Below, one piece after another: positions 1 to 16,848 of a stretch of 64,000 bases of DNA. The position numbers and the translations under genes were made by a program. Below the pieces are notes generated by a model, which made no database searches, was not told where the DNA came from, and worked only from the letters and a program-made list of their open reading frames with translations. Numbering within the stretch: the stretch's first letter is position 1; every line of letters starts with the position of its first letter. Source of the stretch: Cacajao melanocephalus (taxonomy: Eukaryota > Chordata > Mammalia > Primates > Pitheciidae); the NCBI GenBank assembly GCA_963573385.1, contig CAUYLG010041521.1, positions 54,043 through 118,042 on the forward strand. The letters run 5' to 3'.

Positions 1-539
1 TGCCTTCAGTTCAAAATAATCAATATGACAAAGTGGTGTGTTTTGGGATGGCATGTTCTGATCCCCTTCAGTGTCTTAGTTGGTAAGGTTCACAACTGTG
101 ATGAAAGGCTGGAGAAGAAAGTTTCGTGTCTGAACTGAAAGCAAACGCCATTTTTAAGAGCCAACAATTTTGTGGCCAACAGAAAGGTAATGTTTACAAC
201 ATTCATCTGAAGGCAGGAAGTTCCAAATGAATGAAGATCTTTTTTTTTTTTTGCAAATAAAAAGCAAGAACTATTGCTGGGAAGCCTTTCCAAGTTAAAC
301 GTTAAGGATGGAAAGTGGTGATAAATGGAGATTTGCAGGGTGCCTTCTGCAAGTCAGAAAAAGTAAACAGTGTAAACAGTGTATTCTCCTCTGTGATTTG
401 AAGACATGGGGTAAGTACTCTGGGCCCAAGGCTCCTCAGTGGGATGTGTCACCTTTCAAGATACAATCATCTTGGCAACATGTCTTTAGGAAGGAAGAAT
501 CAGGGTCCCTGAAGGCTCCTCCTTAACCTTTCTGAGCTT
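1..539. other. Unassigned sequence
   Basis: I recognise no gene or repeat here. There is a T-run near 240-252. Open frames in this stretch are short and have no gene-like context. Confidence 0.4.
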
Positions 540-735
540 CTCTCTGACCACCGCCCTGCTCACCCTGCTGCAGCCACACTGCGCATTTGCCATTCCTTGA
601 CGATTCCAGCGATGCTCCTGCCTCCTGGCATCCATGCCAGCTTTCCCTCAGTCTGGAAAGCTCTTGGGTGATATGTCCACTCTGCTACCCCGTCAGCTCT
701 TCCAGTGCTGCCTACTCTGTTTAATACTTGTCCAC
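540..735 (+). repeat. L2 LINE fragment
   Basis: The text follows the L2 3' region: a block like 'cagccacactg', then a segment matching the conserved 'ctggaatgctctt' stretch as 'ctggaaagctctt'. It is old and diverged, with no coding capacity. Confidence 0.6.
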
Positions 736-807
736 TCTAATACATTTGGGGAGGTGGAAATGGGTGATGTCTTTCCCAACCCATTATAAGGGTCAAGCTG
801 ACACTCC

Positions 808-1429
808 TGTAACAAAAGACAGATTAAAAAATATAACACGTTTATTTTATCAAAATCAAAGTTTTACATGACATGGGAACCTTCAGAAATGAAAACCCAA
901 GGACCCAGGGAGAACTGTCTGTTTTTCTGCTTAGGTTTGATGAAGAATGGACATCCTCCTGGAAATATAATTGCACAAAAGGAGTGTGATCTAATGGTTA
1001 TAAACTGAGGGCAGGGCAGCAAGGCCTGTCTGTTTGGGTTCTTCCTGACCTCTCTGTGTAGCATTCCTTCCCCCGGGAATGGAGCAGGACCCCTCTGGAG
1101 TGAGGGCGTTAAGGGAGAAGGGAGAGAGTGACATCTCTAGGTTTTGTGACTTGCTTTTGGGGAGAAAGTTTCTTTGACCCCACGTTGGGGAAGACAAATA
1201 ATCTGGGCCGGGCGTGGTGGCTCACGCCTGTAATCCAAGCACTTTGGAGGCCAAGGCGGGCGGATCACCTGAGGTCGGGAGTTCAAGAGAAATAATCTGG
1301 TTTCGATGACTTGCTTTGGGAGGATAAAGACAGGCAGGGGACGGGAGGACAGGAGAAGGTCAGAGAAACCTTGCTTTGGAGGCCTTCCAGTTTTCTTTGG
1401 TTCAAAGTACTCAGCCCTCCAAAGCAACA
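808..1429 (-). mobile_element. ERV-type LTR, antisense, interrupted by an Alu fragment
   Basis: On the minus strand this reads as an LTR. It has a pyrimidine-rich body, an AATAAA-like signal close to its 3' end (plus-strand 'tttatttt' near 841) and TG/CA-type ends. A short Alu piece interrupts it at 1207-1288. I could not match 4-5 bp target duplications, and the subfamily is not assigned (ERV1-like). Confidence 0.55.
1207..1288 (+). mobile_element. Tailless 5' Alu fragment with target-site duplication
   Basis: This is the first ~80 bp of an Alu (GCCGGGCG start to 'gagttcaaga'), with no right monomer and no A-tail. The 11-bp direct repeat aaataatctgg flanks it at 1196-1206 and 1290-1300, so the whole insert looks like one retroposition event and not an eroded full-length Alu. 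Confidence 0.85.
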
Positions 1430-1435
1430 TACTTT

Positions 1436-2466
1436 TATAACTGCCCAGTGGGTTCACCTTGCCCATTACCTAGACAGAGCTGATTTATCAAGGCACAGGA
1501 ATTGCCATAGAGAAAGAGTAATTCACACAGAGCCAACTGTGCAGGAGACGGGAGTTTTGTTATTATTCAAATCAGTTTCCCTGGGCATCCTGGGATCAGA
1601 GTTTTTAAGGATAATTTGGTGGGTGGGGGGCCAGTGAGTCAGGAGTGCTGATTGGTTGGGTCAGAAGTGAAATCACAGGGAGTGGAAGCTGCTTTCTTGT
1701 ACTGAGTCAGTTCCTGGGTGGGGGCCACAAGACCAGATGAGCCAGTTTATTGACCTGAGTGATGCCCGCTGATCCATCATGTTCAGGGTCTGCAAATATT
1801 TCAAGTACTGATCTTTGGTTTTACAACAGTGATGGTATCCCCAGGAGCAATTTGGGGAGGGTTAGAATCTGGTAGCCTTCTGCTGCATGGCTCCTAAACC
1901 ATAATTTCTCATCTTTTGCCTAATTTGTTACATCTACCAAGGCAGGCCAGTCCCTAGGCAAGAAGGGGGTTTGTTTTGGGAAAGGGTTGTTATGATCTTT
2001 GTTTTAAATTATAAACAAATTTCCAGCTGGGCGAGGTGGCTCAAGCCTGTAATCCCAGCACTTTGGGGGGCCAAGGCGGGGGGCATCACTTGAGGTCAGG
2101 GGTTTGAGACCAGCCTGACCAACATAGTGAAAACTCATCTGTACCAAAAATACAAAAATTAGCCGGGCATGGTGGCACATGCCTGTAATCCCAGATATTT
2201 GAGAGGCTGAGGCAGAAGAATTGCTTACCTGGGAGGCAGAGGTTGCAGTGAGCCGAGATCACACCACCGTACTCCAGCCTGGGCAACAGAGTCAGACTCC
2301 GTCTCAAAATAAATAAACAAAATAAAATAAATTAACTAATTTCCTCCCAAAGTTAGTTTGGCCTATGGCCAGGAATGAACAAGGACAGGTTGGAACAAGC
2401 AAGATGCAGTGGGTTAGGTCAGATCTCTTTCACTGTCTCAGTTACAGTTTTGCACTGGCGGTTCTA
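1436..2466 (-). mobile_element. ERV LTR, antisense, split by an Alu
   Basis: An ~720-bp LTR aligns along its whole length with the copy at 27653-28365. Shared blocks include 'ggttcacctt', 'ttaaggataatttggtg', 'gtgggggccacaaga' and the end 'cactgtctcagtta'. Possible 4-bp duplications are cttt (1432-1435) and ctgt (2467-2470). An Alu sits at 2025-2338. Subfamily is uncertain (LTR8-like is possible). Confidence 0.75.
2025..2338 (+). mobile_element. Alu, full length, inside the LTR
   Basis: Two Alu monomers end in an A-rich tail with AAAT repeats. The sequence aatttcc lies on both sides, consistent with a target duplication within the host LTR, so the Alu is younger than the LTR. Confidence 0.93.
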
Positions 2467-2499
2467 CTGTGGGGTATTCTTTTCTGAGCTCCAACAATT

Positions 2500-2655
2500 C
2501 AAGCATACTATGTAGTTTACTTTTTATGATGTCTACTATTTGCCTTCCCCCACTGGAATTCAAGCTCCATAAGGGCAGTGATTCTTTTTTTTTTTTTTTC
2601 CCCACTGATCTATCCCAAGCACTTAGTAGACTTACAAAGTATTCATTGAATGGAA
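2500..2655 (+). repeat. L2 LINE 3' end
   Basis: It matches the L2 tail: 'actggaattcaagctccataagggcag', then a cacttagtaga-like block and a terminal 'attcattgaatgga'. A T-run at 2585-2599 interrupts it. Confidence 0.7.
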
Positions 2656-2744
2656 TCAAGCACACATATGACTAACTAGCTGCTGAAGGGTTAAGTGGCA
2701 CAGAGGTTTGTTTTCCCCTAAAACTGCCGTGAACAGAGTTCTTG

Positions 2745-2966
2745 TGGCGCCAGGAAACCAAGATGGGGGCGGGTGGGGAGGCGCGAGAAAATAATATGAA
2801 CATTTAAAGGGTCTTTTTGTATTGCTGATTTTCTATTTCAAGTTCTGACCAATGGTGTTAACATTATTTAAACCCTACTTTTTAGTTTCAAAAGTAATTT
2901 CTTTGAGGTGTTTTTCTGCCCTTTATAAACAATTGAGCTCTGTAAAAAGCGTAAGTTTCAGTTTCA
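2745..2966 (+). promoter_or_regulatory. Promoter-like cluster: GC box, CCAAT, TATA and ISRE
   Basis: In otherwise repeat-free DNA there is a GC box (gggggcggg, 2765-2773), CCAAT (2849-2853), TTTATAAA (2932-2939) and AGTTTCAGTTTC (2954-2965), which fits the interferon-stimulated response element pattern AGTTTCNNTTTC. Order and spacing suit a core promoter starting near 2960-2970. A usable splice donor (gag|gtaatt) lies at about 3235. No recognised gene follows, so promoter activity is inference. Confidence 0.35.
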
Positions 2967-4774
2967 GCTTAAGAGAAAAACCTTTAGGTAGAGAGAAAAT
3001 AGAAACCAGCACCTCCATTTGATCTTTCCTGCCCGGCCTGTTTGAAGAGCTGCTGTGTTTGGACAATGGTGCGTAATGAGATCATTTCTGTTACTGTTTG
3101 TGAAGGACTTAGCTTCGCTGTGTTTTCCTGTGGGGTTAAAGAACCTGGACATTTTAGAGTGCATTTTAAAAATTAAATACAGAGTTTCAGTTGCTTTGTG
3201 GCGGTTTAAAAGGGACAGCAAAAAAAGGCCATTGAGGTAATTTTAGAGTTAAACTTGAACAGCTATGAATACTTGTGAAAACATAAATCCATATTAAAAG
3301 AGTCAACATTTTATATGTAAACTGTATTTTGACGGTTTTGTTGTGGTTGAGGACGGTGGTTACTTTGAAATATTACCTGTCCTCTAGAAGCACTATTTTC
3401 TTTGAATGAATGCCCTAATGTTCACCTTTGCCACCTAGTCCAGGCATTTAGTGTGAAATTTGCATTTGTTTAGCAACTCTTCACCTCCTCAGCATAAAAA
3501 AGAACGCTTTTATCCTCTAAGTGTAAGTGTGGTTTACCTTTTTGCATCCTTCAGGTGCATTCCAGAAGATTTGGGGGGATACTGACTAAGAGATACGAGT
3601 TAAGGGTCTGGTGCCTCAGGCTGAAAGTCCTTCTATAGCCTGTTTTTCTGTTTTGGACATAGCACACGGACATGCCCCATTTAGCCATGTAAGTTCTACT
3701 CTGTATTGGGCATTATCTCAAAATTAATTGTATCACCAGGCCCTAGTCATCAATTTTAGTATATTCAAGCTCTGTGAGTATAGTGGGACATTTATTTATA
3801 ATTTTGTTTCAACTTGTAATTCTTTATCCAATAACACCGGTCGATTAGCCCCCTGCTGCTGCTTGATTAGAATGTCAACTATAATAAATAGCTCCTCCAC
3901 TACATAATTACTTTCTCACAACAGTCAGAATTTTAGTGAGCAAATTGGTAAAAATGAGAATGAGATTCGTCATCAGAGGCTGAGCCTGATTATGTCACCC
4001 AGAGCTTAGGGTAGAATCACTCCCTTCTTCAACAATGTTAGTGGGACTCTCATAAAAATGTTCCATAACCTTATGAACAGCAACCTTAAGGGTTTTACCT
4101 CGAGGTGAAGGATCTGGAATTGGCTATTTGTGATGGTAGAAGTTACCCTGCATTCTCGATCTAATCAGATAAATTGTGCTGATTGCCAGAAACAGATCCC
4201 TTACGCAGAAGTCTCAGAGCAGTACTTAACCAACCTGCCTGTCATGCTAGAGGATTATTTCTGACTCTACCCCGTCTTTCTTTGAGTAACTCACTCCTGT
4301 GCAAATAGAGGCTGCATTTTGCATTTGCGTTCTCAGAGGTAAGAGAGAGACGTACTTTGCTGGGTGGCTGAGAGGCCTGGCGTGCTAGGTGGCTTATGAC
4401 TCCCTTGACAGAAAATTGTCAGTACATGCTGGAAGAATTGTAAACAGGATAACAGAAGGAAGGAGAAAACAAAGCAAACTCAGACTGAGGAAGGAGACCC
4501 CCTTCTCCGAGCCTGTGCTTGGAGAAAAGGAGGAAGTAAAAGTTAAAGGTCAGCCAGATGAGGGCAGTGGAAGGACCGGTTAGCGCCGCGGACCAGGTTT
4601 AGAGGTTAAAGATTAAACTCCCTACTCCTGACCACAGTCCTATCTATGGATCACGGACATGGGATGGAGGAATCTTCCCCGGAAGGCGTTGTTTTTGCTC
4701 AACTGCTCAGACCCCTACCTAGTCACGTCCCCCACGCCTGCCTAATCGATCAGGATCGTCTCACGTGCGCACCT
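2967..4774. other. Repeat-free unassigned stretch
   Basis: No repeat or gene is recognised. It is AT-rich to about 4.3 kb and more mixed around 4.3-4.7 kb, where an open frame at 4389-4583 (plus) has no start context or homology I know. If the 2.75-2.97 kb cluster is a promoter, this would hold its first exon and intron. Confidence 0.4.
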
Positions 4775-5125
4775 CTTAGATTGTAAGCCTTTTAAAAGGG
4801 CCAGGATTTTCTTTTTCAGATGGACTTTTGCTCTTGTTGCCCAGGCTGGAGTACAATGGCACGATCTCGGCTCACCGCAACCTCCGCCTCCCGCGTTCAA
4901 GTGATTCTCCTGCCTCAGCTCCTGAGTAGCTGGGATTACAGGCGCCCGCCACCACACCTGGCTAATTTTTTATTTTTAGTAGATACTGGGTTTCTCCATG
5001 TTGGTCAGGCTGGTCTCGAACTCTCGACCTCAGGTGATCTGCCCGCCTCGGCCTCCCAAAATGCTCAGATTACAGGCGTGAGCCACCACACCCGGGGGCC
5101 CAGGATTTTCTTTGTCCAGGAGCTC
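4775..5125 (+). repeat. L2 fragment split by an Alu
   Basis: 'agattgtaagcc...agggccagg' before the Alu and 'aggattttctttgtcc' after it together resemble the L2 3' block that normally reads 'agggcagggattttgtct'. The match is short, so this is tentative. Confidence 0.45.
4815..5098 (-). mobile_element. Alu, antisense
   Basis: An antisense Alu with 14-bp perfect target duplications, ccaggattttcttt, at 4801-4814 and 5100-5113. Confidence 0.95.
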
Positions 5126-5280
5126 GGTTGTTAGGCTTGAGCCAGCCGCAGCTCCCCGCCGAATAAAACTGCCACTTTCTTCGCGGCCGCTCCTGCTGCA
5201 AGATGAACTTGAAAAGCATTTTAAAGGTTAAATATTCATAGAAAAAAAAATCTTAAGGCCTGGTAGAAAATTAGTATTTC

Positions 5281-5564
<284 letters not shown>

Positions 5565-5578
5565 AAAATTAGTATTTC

Positions 5579-8189
<2,611 letters not shown>

Positions 8190-8504
8190 GGGATTTTCAG
8201 GGAACCTTCTGGCAAAGTCTTCCCTTTGCCCCTCTGTGTTTCATTCCAGGCATTGCAGAGGCTGGAACACTTCTATTTCCTGGGCCCAGTGCCATAGCTG
8301 TTAGTAATTGATTCTCTTTAGAACTGGAATTGTCAGGTTGTTTCAGGACTCTGGTTTGCTTGACTTCCTTCCTAGGACCCTTGAGAGTTTTGATACGGAA
8401 GGTTCCTTTTCTCCAGTTTTCAGAAATAGAGAAGGCCTTTCCAAGAAAACAGGAAGGAAAAAGGATAGAGAAGGCATTTAATTTAGAAGGATGGATAGAT
8501 CTTT
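8190..8504. other. Unassigned sequence
   Basis: It may contain retroviral sequence adjacent to the preceding LTR ('ggattttcagggaacctt' resembles LTR-adjacent text near 24100), but no repeat is clearly recognised. Confidence 0.35.
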
Positions 8505-8648
8505 TGTCTATCAAACCACAAAATTACAACAAATGTAGTTTAATCATCTCAGTTGGCTTTATTGCTGTGAACCAAAAATAAAATTCTTTTTTTTTTTCCA
8601 AAAATAAAATTCTAAGCCCCCAACCATTTGAACGGACCCCTCCTCTCA

Positions 8649-8695
8649 CCCAAAGTTAACCTGTAAAACTCATTCCAAAGTTAACCTGTAAAACT
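8649..8695 (+). repeat. Short tandem duplication in the LTR
   Basis: The block ccaaagttaacctgtaaaact occurs twice, 26 bp apart, within the inner LTR. Confidence 0.85.
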
Positions 8696-8701
8696 AGTTC
8701 A

Positions 8702-9209
<508 letters not shown>

Positions 9210-9223
9210 TCAAGATTCCAGAT

Positions 9224-9540
<317 letters not shown>

Positions 9541-10536
9541 TAGTAACTGAACCAACTGCCAATCAGAAAATCTTTGAATCTGCATATGACCTGGGACCCA
9601 CCACTTCCAGTTGTCACACCTTTCTGGATGGAACCAACATACATCTTACATATTTTGATTGATGTCTTATGTCTCCTTAAAATGTATAAAACCAAGCTGC
9701 AGGTTGACCACCTTGGGCACACGTCATTAGGACTTCACAAAGTGTGTCATAGGCATGTCCTTAACCTTGGCAAAATAAACTCCTAAATTAATTGAGACTT
9801 GTCTCAGATACTTTTTGGTTTACATTGTGATTCTAGAATCAGGCAACACTTCATCCTATAAAAGAGAATAAGTGTTCCAATGAGCTGAGCGGTGGGGGTT
9901 GGCTTTACAGACAGAAAAGGCTGAAGAAAGCAGATTGGTCATTTCAAAGTTACTTTCCTTGTATGGCAGACACAAGGAAACAAAACAACAATAGAAAGAT
10001 AACGGATTAGTTAGCATCAGGTTACTTTTGGCTACCCCTTCTGTCTAAAGATTAAAGCAGAGGGAACTTATCATCATTATCAGGCCAATTAAAAATTGAA
10101 ACTGGCCTGTTTGAGAAGATGACTTCTCCTGATTTCTTGAAGGTCAGATAATGACTTAGTTTAGTGACTTGGAAACTCTGCATGAGTGACTCCATTTTGA
10201 GTTTTAGTCTGGTCTGTTGGAGCCTAGCACAGGAGCTTAGTGCAAAAAGTAGCCTTCTCCTTTTGTAATTCATAAGTGATGATTGGGTGTTCATGCTTGT
10301 GTGTGCCATGTGTCTCCCTCTAAACCTTTCTGACATGAAAAAGGAAAACAAAAAAAGGAAAAAAAAAATAGCCTCCTATAATTTTATTTGACAAATAGGC
10401 CACGGCGTAGGATAAAATATTTGCATAACACAGATCTGATAAGGGACTGGTATCCAAAATGGGCAAAAGGCCAGAAAAGACATCTCACCAAGGAAAGTAC
10501 AGGCATCCTTTTTTTAAAAAAATTTTTTTATTCATC

Positions 10537-10780
10537 TACCTTCTTTTTTTGTTTGTTTGTTTTTTTTTTAATATATATTTTATTGCATTTTCGGTTTTGA
10601 GGTACATGTGAAGAACATGCAAGATTGTTGCATAGGTACACACATGGCAGTGTGCTTTGCTGCCTTCCTCCCCATCACCTATATCTGGCATTTCTCCCCA
10701 TGTTATCCCTCCCCAACTCCCCACCCCCTGCTGTCCCTCCCCTAGTTCCCCCCAAACAGACCCCAGTGTATTATGCTTCA
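10537..10780 (-). mobile_element. L1P-type 3' end fragment, antisense
   Basis: Poly-T followed by 'gaggtacatgtgaagaacatgcaag' and a C-rich 'cctcccctagttccccccaa' block is the antisense of a primate L1 3' UTR. It is about 230 bp, heavily 5'-truncated, and sits where the Tigger1 5' half should be. Confidence 0.8.
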
Positions 10781-10789
10781 AAACCTAAA

Positions 10790-12140
<1,351 letters not shown>

Positions 12141-13154
12141 AAAACTTCAGTTTTCTCTTGTGTTTTTTAAAATTCTCACAGCCACTCTACCTTCCAGCAA
12201 CCACTACCCTGCGTCAGCAACTACCAACATTGAGGCAAAACCCTACACCAGGAACAAAATTATGACTCACTGAAGTCTCAGATGATCATTATCATTTTTA
12301 GTAATGTTTTAAAATTAAGGTATGTACTTTAAAAAATACATAATTCTACTGCATACTTAATAGAAGCTTGGAATATAATATAAACATAACTTTTATATAT
12401 GCTGGGAGGCCAAATATTTCATGTGACTTGCTTTTTGGAGATGTTCACTTTATTGTGGTGGTTGGTACTGAACCCACACTATCTCTGAGGTATGCCTGTA
12501 TACCAATGGCAAATGAACACAGATGCTCCACATCATTTGTCATCAGGGAGACGCATATCCAAACGACAATGGGATTCTGTCATGCCCTATTAGAATGGGT
12601 AAAATACAAAACACTAACAACACCAAATGCTAACAAGAATGTGTAGCAACAGAAACTCTCATTCATTACTGGCAGGAATGCAAAATGGTACTGTCACTTT
12701 TGAAGAAAGTTTGGCAGTTTCTTAAAAAGTAGACATTTTCTTAAGATCCAGCAATTGTACTTTTCGGTACTCCAAAATGAATTAAAAACATGGCCGCACC
12801 AAAACCAGCACGTGCTTTATTCATTATTGCCAAAACTTGAAAGCAACCAAGATGTTTTTTAATAGGTTGGGTAAACAAACTATTGTACATCTATACCGTA
12901 GAATATTAGCACTAAAAAGCAATGAGCTATCAAACCATGAAAAGACATGGACGAACCTTAAATGCATATTGCTAGGTAAAAGAAGCAAGCCTGAAAAGGC
13001 TATATCTACATACTGTATCATTTTAACAATTAATATGTAACAGTGTGGAAAAGGCCAAATTATGGAGATAATAAAAAGAACAGTGGTTTCTAGAAGTGTG
13101 AGGGGAGTGAAGAAGGGAAGGATGAACAATATGAACATGGGATTTTTAAGGTAG

Positions 13155-13564
13155 TGATATGATTTGGATCTGTGTCCCCACCCAAATCTCATGTTCAACT
13201 GTAAACCCCTAGGCTGGCGGTGGGGCTTGGTGGGGCCTGGTGGGGGTGATTGGATCATGGGGGGTGGATTTCTCCCTTAGTGCTGCTCTTATCATGGTGA
13301 GTGAGTGCTCACGAGATCTGGTTGTTTAAAACCGTCTGGTGTGGCACCTCTTGCCTCTGTCTCTTGCTCCTTCTCTGGTCATGTAAAGTGCTGCTCTCCC
13401 TTTACCTTTCACCATGATTGTAAGTTTCCTGAGGCCTCCTCAGAAGCAGAAGCCATATGCTTTCTGTACAGCCTGCAGAACTGTGGGCCAATTAAACTTC
13501 TTTCCTTTATAAATTACCCAGTCTCAGGTATTTCTTTATAGCAATGTGAGAATGGACTAATACA
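13155..13564 (+). repeat. MST 5' LTR
   Basis: About 410 bp, with 'gattggatcatgggg', 'cacgagatctggttgtttaaaa' and 'gccaattaaacttctttcctttataaattaccc' blocks typical of MSTA/MSTB. Confidence 0.92.
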
Positions 13565-15208
13565 GAAAATTAGAACCAAGGAGTGGGGCATTGCTGTGAA
13601 GATACCTGAAAATGTGGAAGTGACTTTCGAATTGGACAGTGAGTAGAGGTTGGAAGAGTGTAGAGGGCGCAGAAGAAGACAGGAACATGAAGGAAAATTT
13701 GGAACTTCCTAGACACTTGTTGAATAGTTGTGACCAAAGTGCTGACAATGAAGTCCAGGCTTCATTGTGCATATCACTATGTTCCACCTAAGGAGGGCTC
13801 AGGTGGAAATGAGGAACTTATTGAGAACTGGAGCAAAGGTCACATGTGTTATATCTTAGCAAAGAACTTGGAATCATTGTGCCTCTGCCCTAGGGATCTG
13901 TGGAACTTTGAAAATGATGATTTAGGGTACCTGGTAGAAGAAATTTCTAAGCAGAAAAGCATTTGAAAATCAGCCAGGCTGCTTCTAACAACCTATGCTC
14001 ATATGCATGAGCAAATAAATGATCTAAAACTGAAATTTATATTTAAAAGAGAAGCCGAGTGTAAAAGTTTGGAAAATTTGCAGCCTGGCCATATGGTATA
14101 AAAGAAAAGTCCACTTTCAGGGGAGGAATTCAGGCAGGCTGCAGAAAGTTATGTAACTAAAAGGAAGGCAAATGCTGATAGCTAAGGCAATGAGGGAAAT
14201 GCCTCAAAAGTATTTCAGAGATCTCTGCTGTAGCTGCTCACGTCACAGGCCCAGAGGTCTACAAGAAAAGAATGGTTTCATGGGCCAGCCAGGCCCAGGG
14301 CCCTGCTGTACTGTGCAGCCTCAGGATATGAAGTACTGCATCCCAACCACTCTAGCTCCAGATGTGGCTCAAGGGGGCCCAGGTACAGCTCAGTCCACTA
14401 ATTCATAGGGTGCAAGCCATAGCCTTGGTGGCTTCCATGTGGTGTTAAGCCTGTGAGTGCACAGAATGCAAGACTTGAAGCTTGGGAGCTTCTGCCTAGA
14501 TTTCAGAGGCTGTATGGAAAAGCCTGGATGTCCAGGCAGAAGCCTGCTACAGGGGCAGAGCCCTCAAAGAGAACCTCTACTAGGGCAGTGCAGAGAGGAA
14601 ATGTGGGGTTGGAGCCCCTGCACAGAGGCCCCAGTAGGACACTGCCTACTGGAGCTGTGAGAAGAGGGCCACCATCCTTCAGACCCCAGAATGGTAGATT
14701 GACCAGCAGTTTGCATCCTGCACCTGGAAAAACTGCAGACATTCAACACCAGCTCATGAGAGCAGCTGTTGGGGCTGAACCCTGAAAATACCCAGGGGTG
14801 GAGCTCCTCAAGGCCTTGGGAGCCCACCCCTCATACCAGTGTGCCCTAGATGTGAGACATGGAGTTAAAGGAGATTATTTTGGAGCTTTAAGATTTAATG
14901 ACTGCTCTGCTGGATTTTGGACTTGCATGGGGCCTATAGCTCCTTTCTTTTGTTTGATTTCTCCCTTTTGGAACAGGAATATTTACCCAATGCCTGTACT
15001 GACATTCTATCTTAGAAATAGCTAGTTTGTTTTTGATTTTACAGGCTCATGGGAAGACAGGACTAACTTTGTCTCAGATGAGACTTTGGACTGTGGACTT
15101 TTGAGTTAATGCTAGAATGAGTTAAAACTTTGGGGGACTGTTAGAAAGGCATGATTGTATTTTGCAATATAAGAGGGACAGGAGATTTGGGAAGGCTCAG
15201 GGGTGGAA

Positions 15209-15603
15209 TGATATGGTTTGGATCTGTGTCCCCCACCCACATCTCATACTCACTTGTAATCCCCAATGTTGGAGGTGGGGCCTGGTGGGAGGTGATTGGA
15301 TCATGGGGGCAGATTTCCCCCTTAGTGCTGCTCTCGTCATAGTGAGTGAATGCTTGCGAGATCTGGTTGTTTAAAAGTGTGGGGCACCCTCGACCCTGCC
15401 CTTGGTCCTTCTCTGGCCATGTGAAATGCTGCTCCCTGTTTACCTTCCACCATGATTGTAAGTTTCCTGAGGCCTCCCCAGAAGCAGAAACTGCTATGTT
15501 TCCTGTAAAGCCTGCAGAACTGTGGGTCAATTAAACCTCTTTCCTTTATAAATTACCCAGTCTCAGGTATTTCTTTATAGCAGTGGGAGAACAGGCTAAT
15601 ACA
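15209..15603 (+). repeat. MST 3' LTR
   Basis: About 395 bp, near-identical in layout to the 5' LTR of the same element. The differences between the two date the insertion. Confidence 0.92.
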
Positions 15604-15630
15604 GATAGTGAAACTGTTCTGTGTGATACT

Positions 15631-16028
15631 TGTATTAGTCCATTCTCACACTGCTATAAAGAAATACCCGAGACTGGGTAATTTACAAAGAGAAGTTTAA
15701 TTGTCTCATGATTCTGCAGGCTGTACAGGAAGCACAGCAGCTTCTGGGGAAGCCTCAGGAAACTTTCAATCTTGACAGAAAGCAAAGGGGAAGCAGGCAC
15801 ATCTTACATTGCCAGAACAGGATGAAGAGAGTAGGGGGAGGGGCTATACACTTTTAAACAACCAGATCTCATGACAACTTTATTATGAGAATAGCACTAG
15901 GGGGATGGTGCTAAACCGTTAGAAGCGGCCCCCATGATCCAATCATCTCCCACCAGGCTCCACCATCAGCATCAGGGATTACAATTCAATATGAGATTTG
16001 GGTGGGGACACAGATTCCAACCACATCA
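15631..16028 (-). mobile_element. Solo MST LTR, antisense
   Basis: A full LTR (tgtattagtccattctcaca ... ccacatca) with a perfect 5-bp target duplication atact at 15626-15630 and 16029-16033. L1 sequence rejoins exactly across it. Confidence 0.95.
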
Positions 16029-16325
16029 ATACTGTAATGGTGAATATATGTCATTCACCATTATATGTCTGTATAAACTCATACCATGTATAACACCAAG
16101 AGTGAACCCTAATGTGACGTATGGACTTTAGTTAATAATAATGTTTCAGTATTGCCTTATCAATGATTACACATGTACCACACTAATGCACTAAGATGTT
16201 AACAATAAGAGAACTGGTAAGGTTTGTGGGAGGGTTGTATGGAGACCCATAATTTCCACTCAGTTTTTTGGAAAAACTTAAAACTGCTCAAAACATAAGT
16301 CTGTTCGTTAAAAGAAAACAAAAAG

Positions 16326-16780
16326 ATAGATCTGAAAAGAGTGTGGGAAGAAGGATGCCATGAGGGGAGACAGGGAAAGTGTGGCCAACACAAATATGAA
16401 TCTTTCTGAGTAACGACAGGGCGTATTTCTGATGTGGTGTTTCCTGGCACCCAGGAGTTCAGCAGATGGGTTGAAGTTACTGGTCAATGGAACAGCAGTC
16501 TGGTGTTCACCATCTTAGAACTACTAATGGTATCACAGACTAGCATCTAAGGGGGGTAGGGGAAGAAGAAAAGTTTTCAAGTGAGTTTAAAGGCAAGGAA
16601 TAGAAAAGTCCAGAAGCTTTTGTAGTGCATAGCACTTGAACAGCTTTTCAGATAAAACTTCTGAAGTTCTGGAGTTGTAGCTAGAGCTGTGAGACTTGAG
16701 CAAACTTAAAATAGAATGATTATGAGATTTAAGGTGGTGGTTTGTGCTGCATTCATGATATCCCACTCGTCTGTGTGTAC
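16326..16780. other. Unassigned sequence
   Basis: No gene or repeat recognised between the end of the L1 and a microsatellite. Confidence 0.4.
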
Positions 16781-16790
16781 GCGCACACTC

Positions 16791-16824
<34 letters not shown>

Positions 16825-16848
16825 TGATGAGAGAGAGAGAGCACCTGC
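16781..16848. repeat. (TG)n(GA)n microsatellite
   Basis: A GT tract starting near 16790 passes directly into GA repeats ending near 16840. Confidence 0.9.

Larger units (their letters stand above)
13155..15603 (+). mobile_element. MST (MaLR) element with both LTRs
   Basis: This is a complete LTR-internal-LTR structure. The LTRs are 13155-13564 and 15209-15603, starting tgatatg(a/g)tttggatctgtgtcccc and ending 'ctaataca'. The internal part (13565-15208) is the non-coding MST body and has no intact gag or pol. The flanks ggtag (13150-13154) and gatag (15604-15608) fit a 5-bp duplication. It was inserted into L1. Confidence 0.92.

Noticed and set aside
5180..5192. GCGGCCGC (NotI site) as a possible CpG island
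   Set aside because: CpG density falls off within tens of bases; no island is present.
12824..13258. 144-codon minus-strand frame
   Set aside because: It is the reverse strand of L1 joined to MST LTR sequence; a shadow frame.
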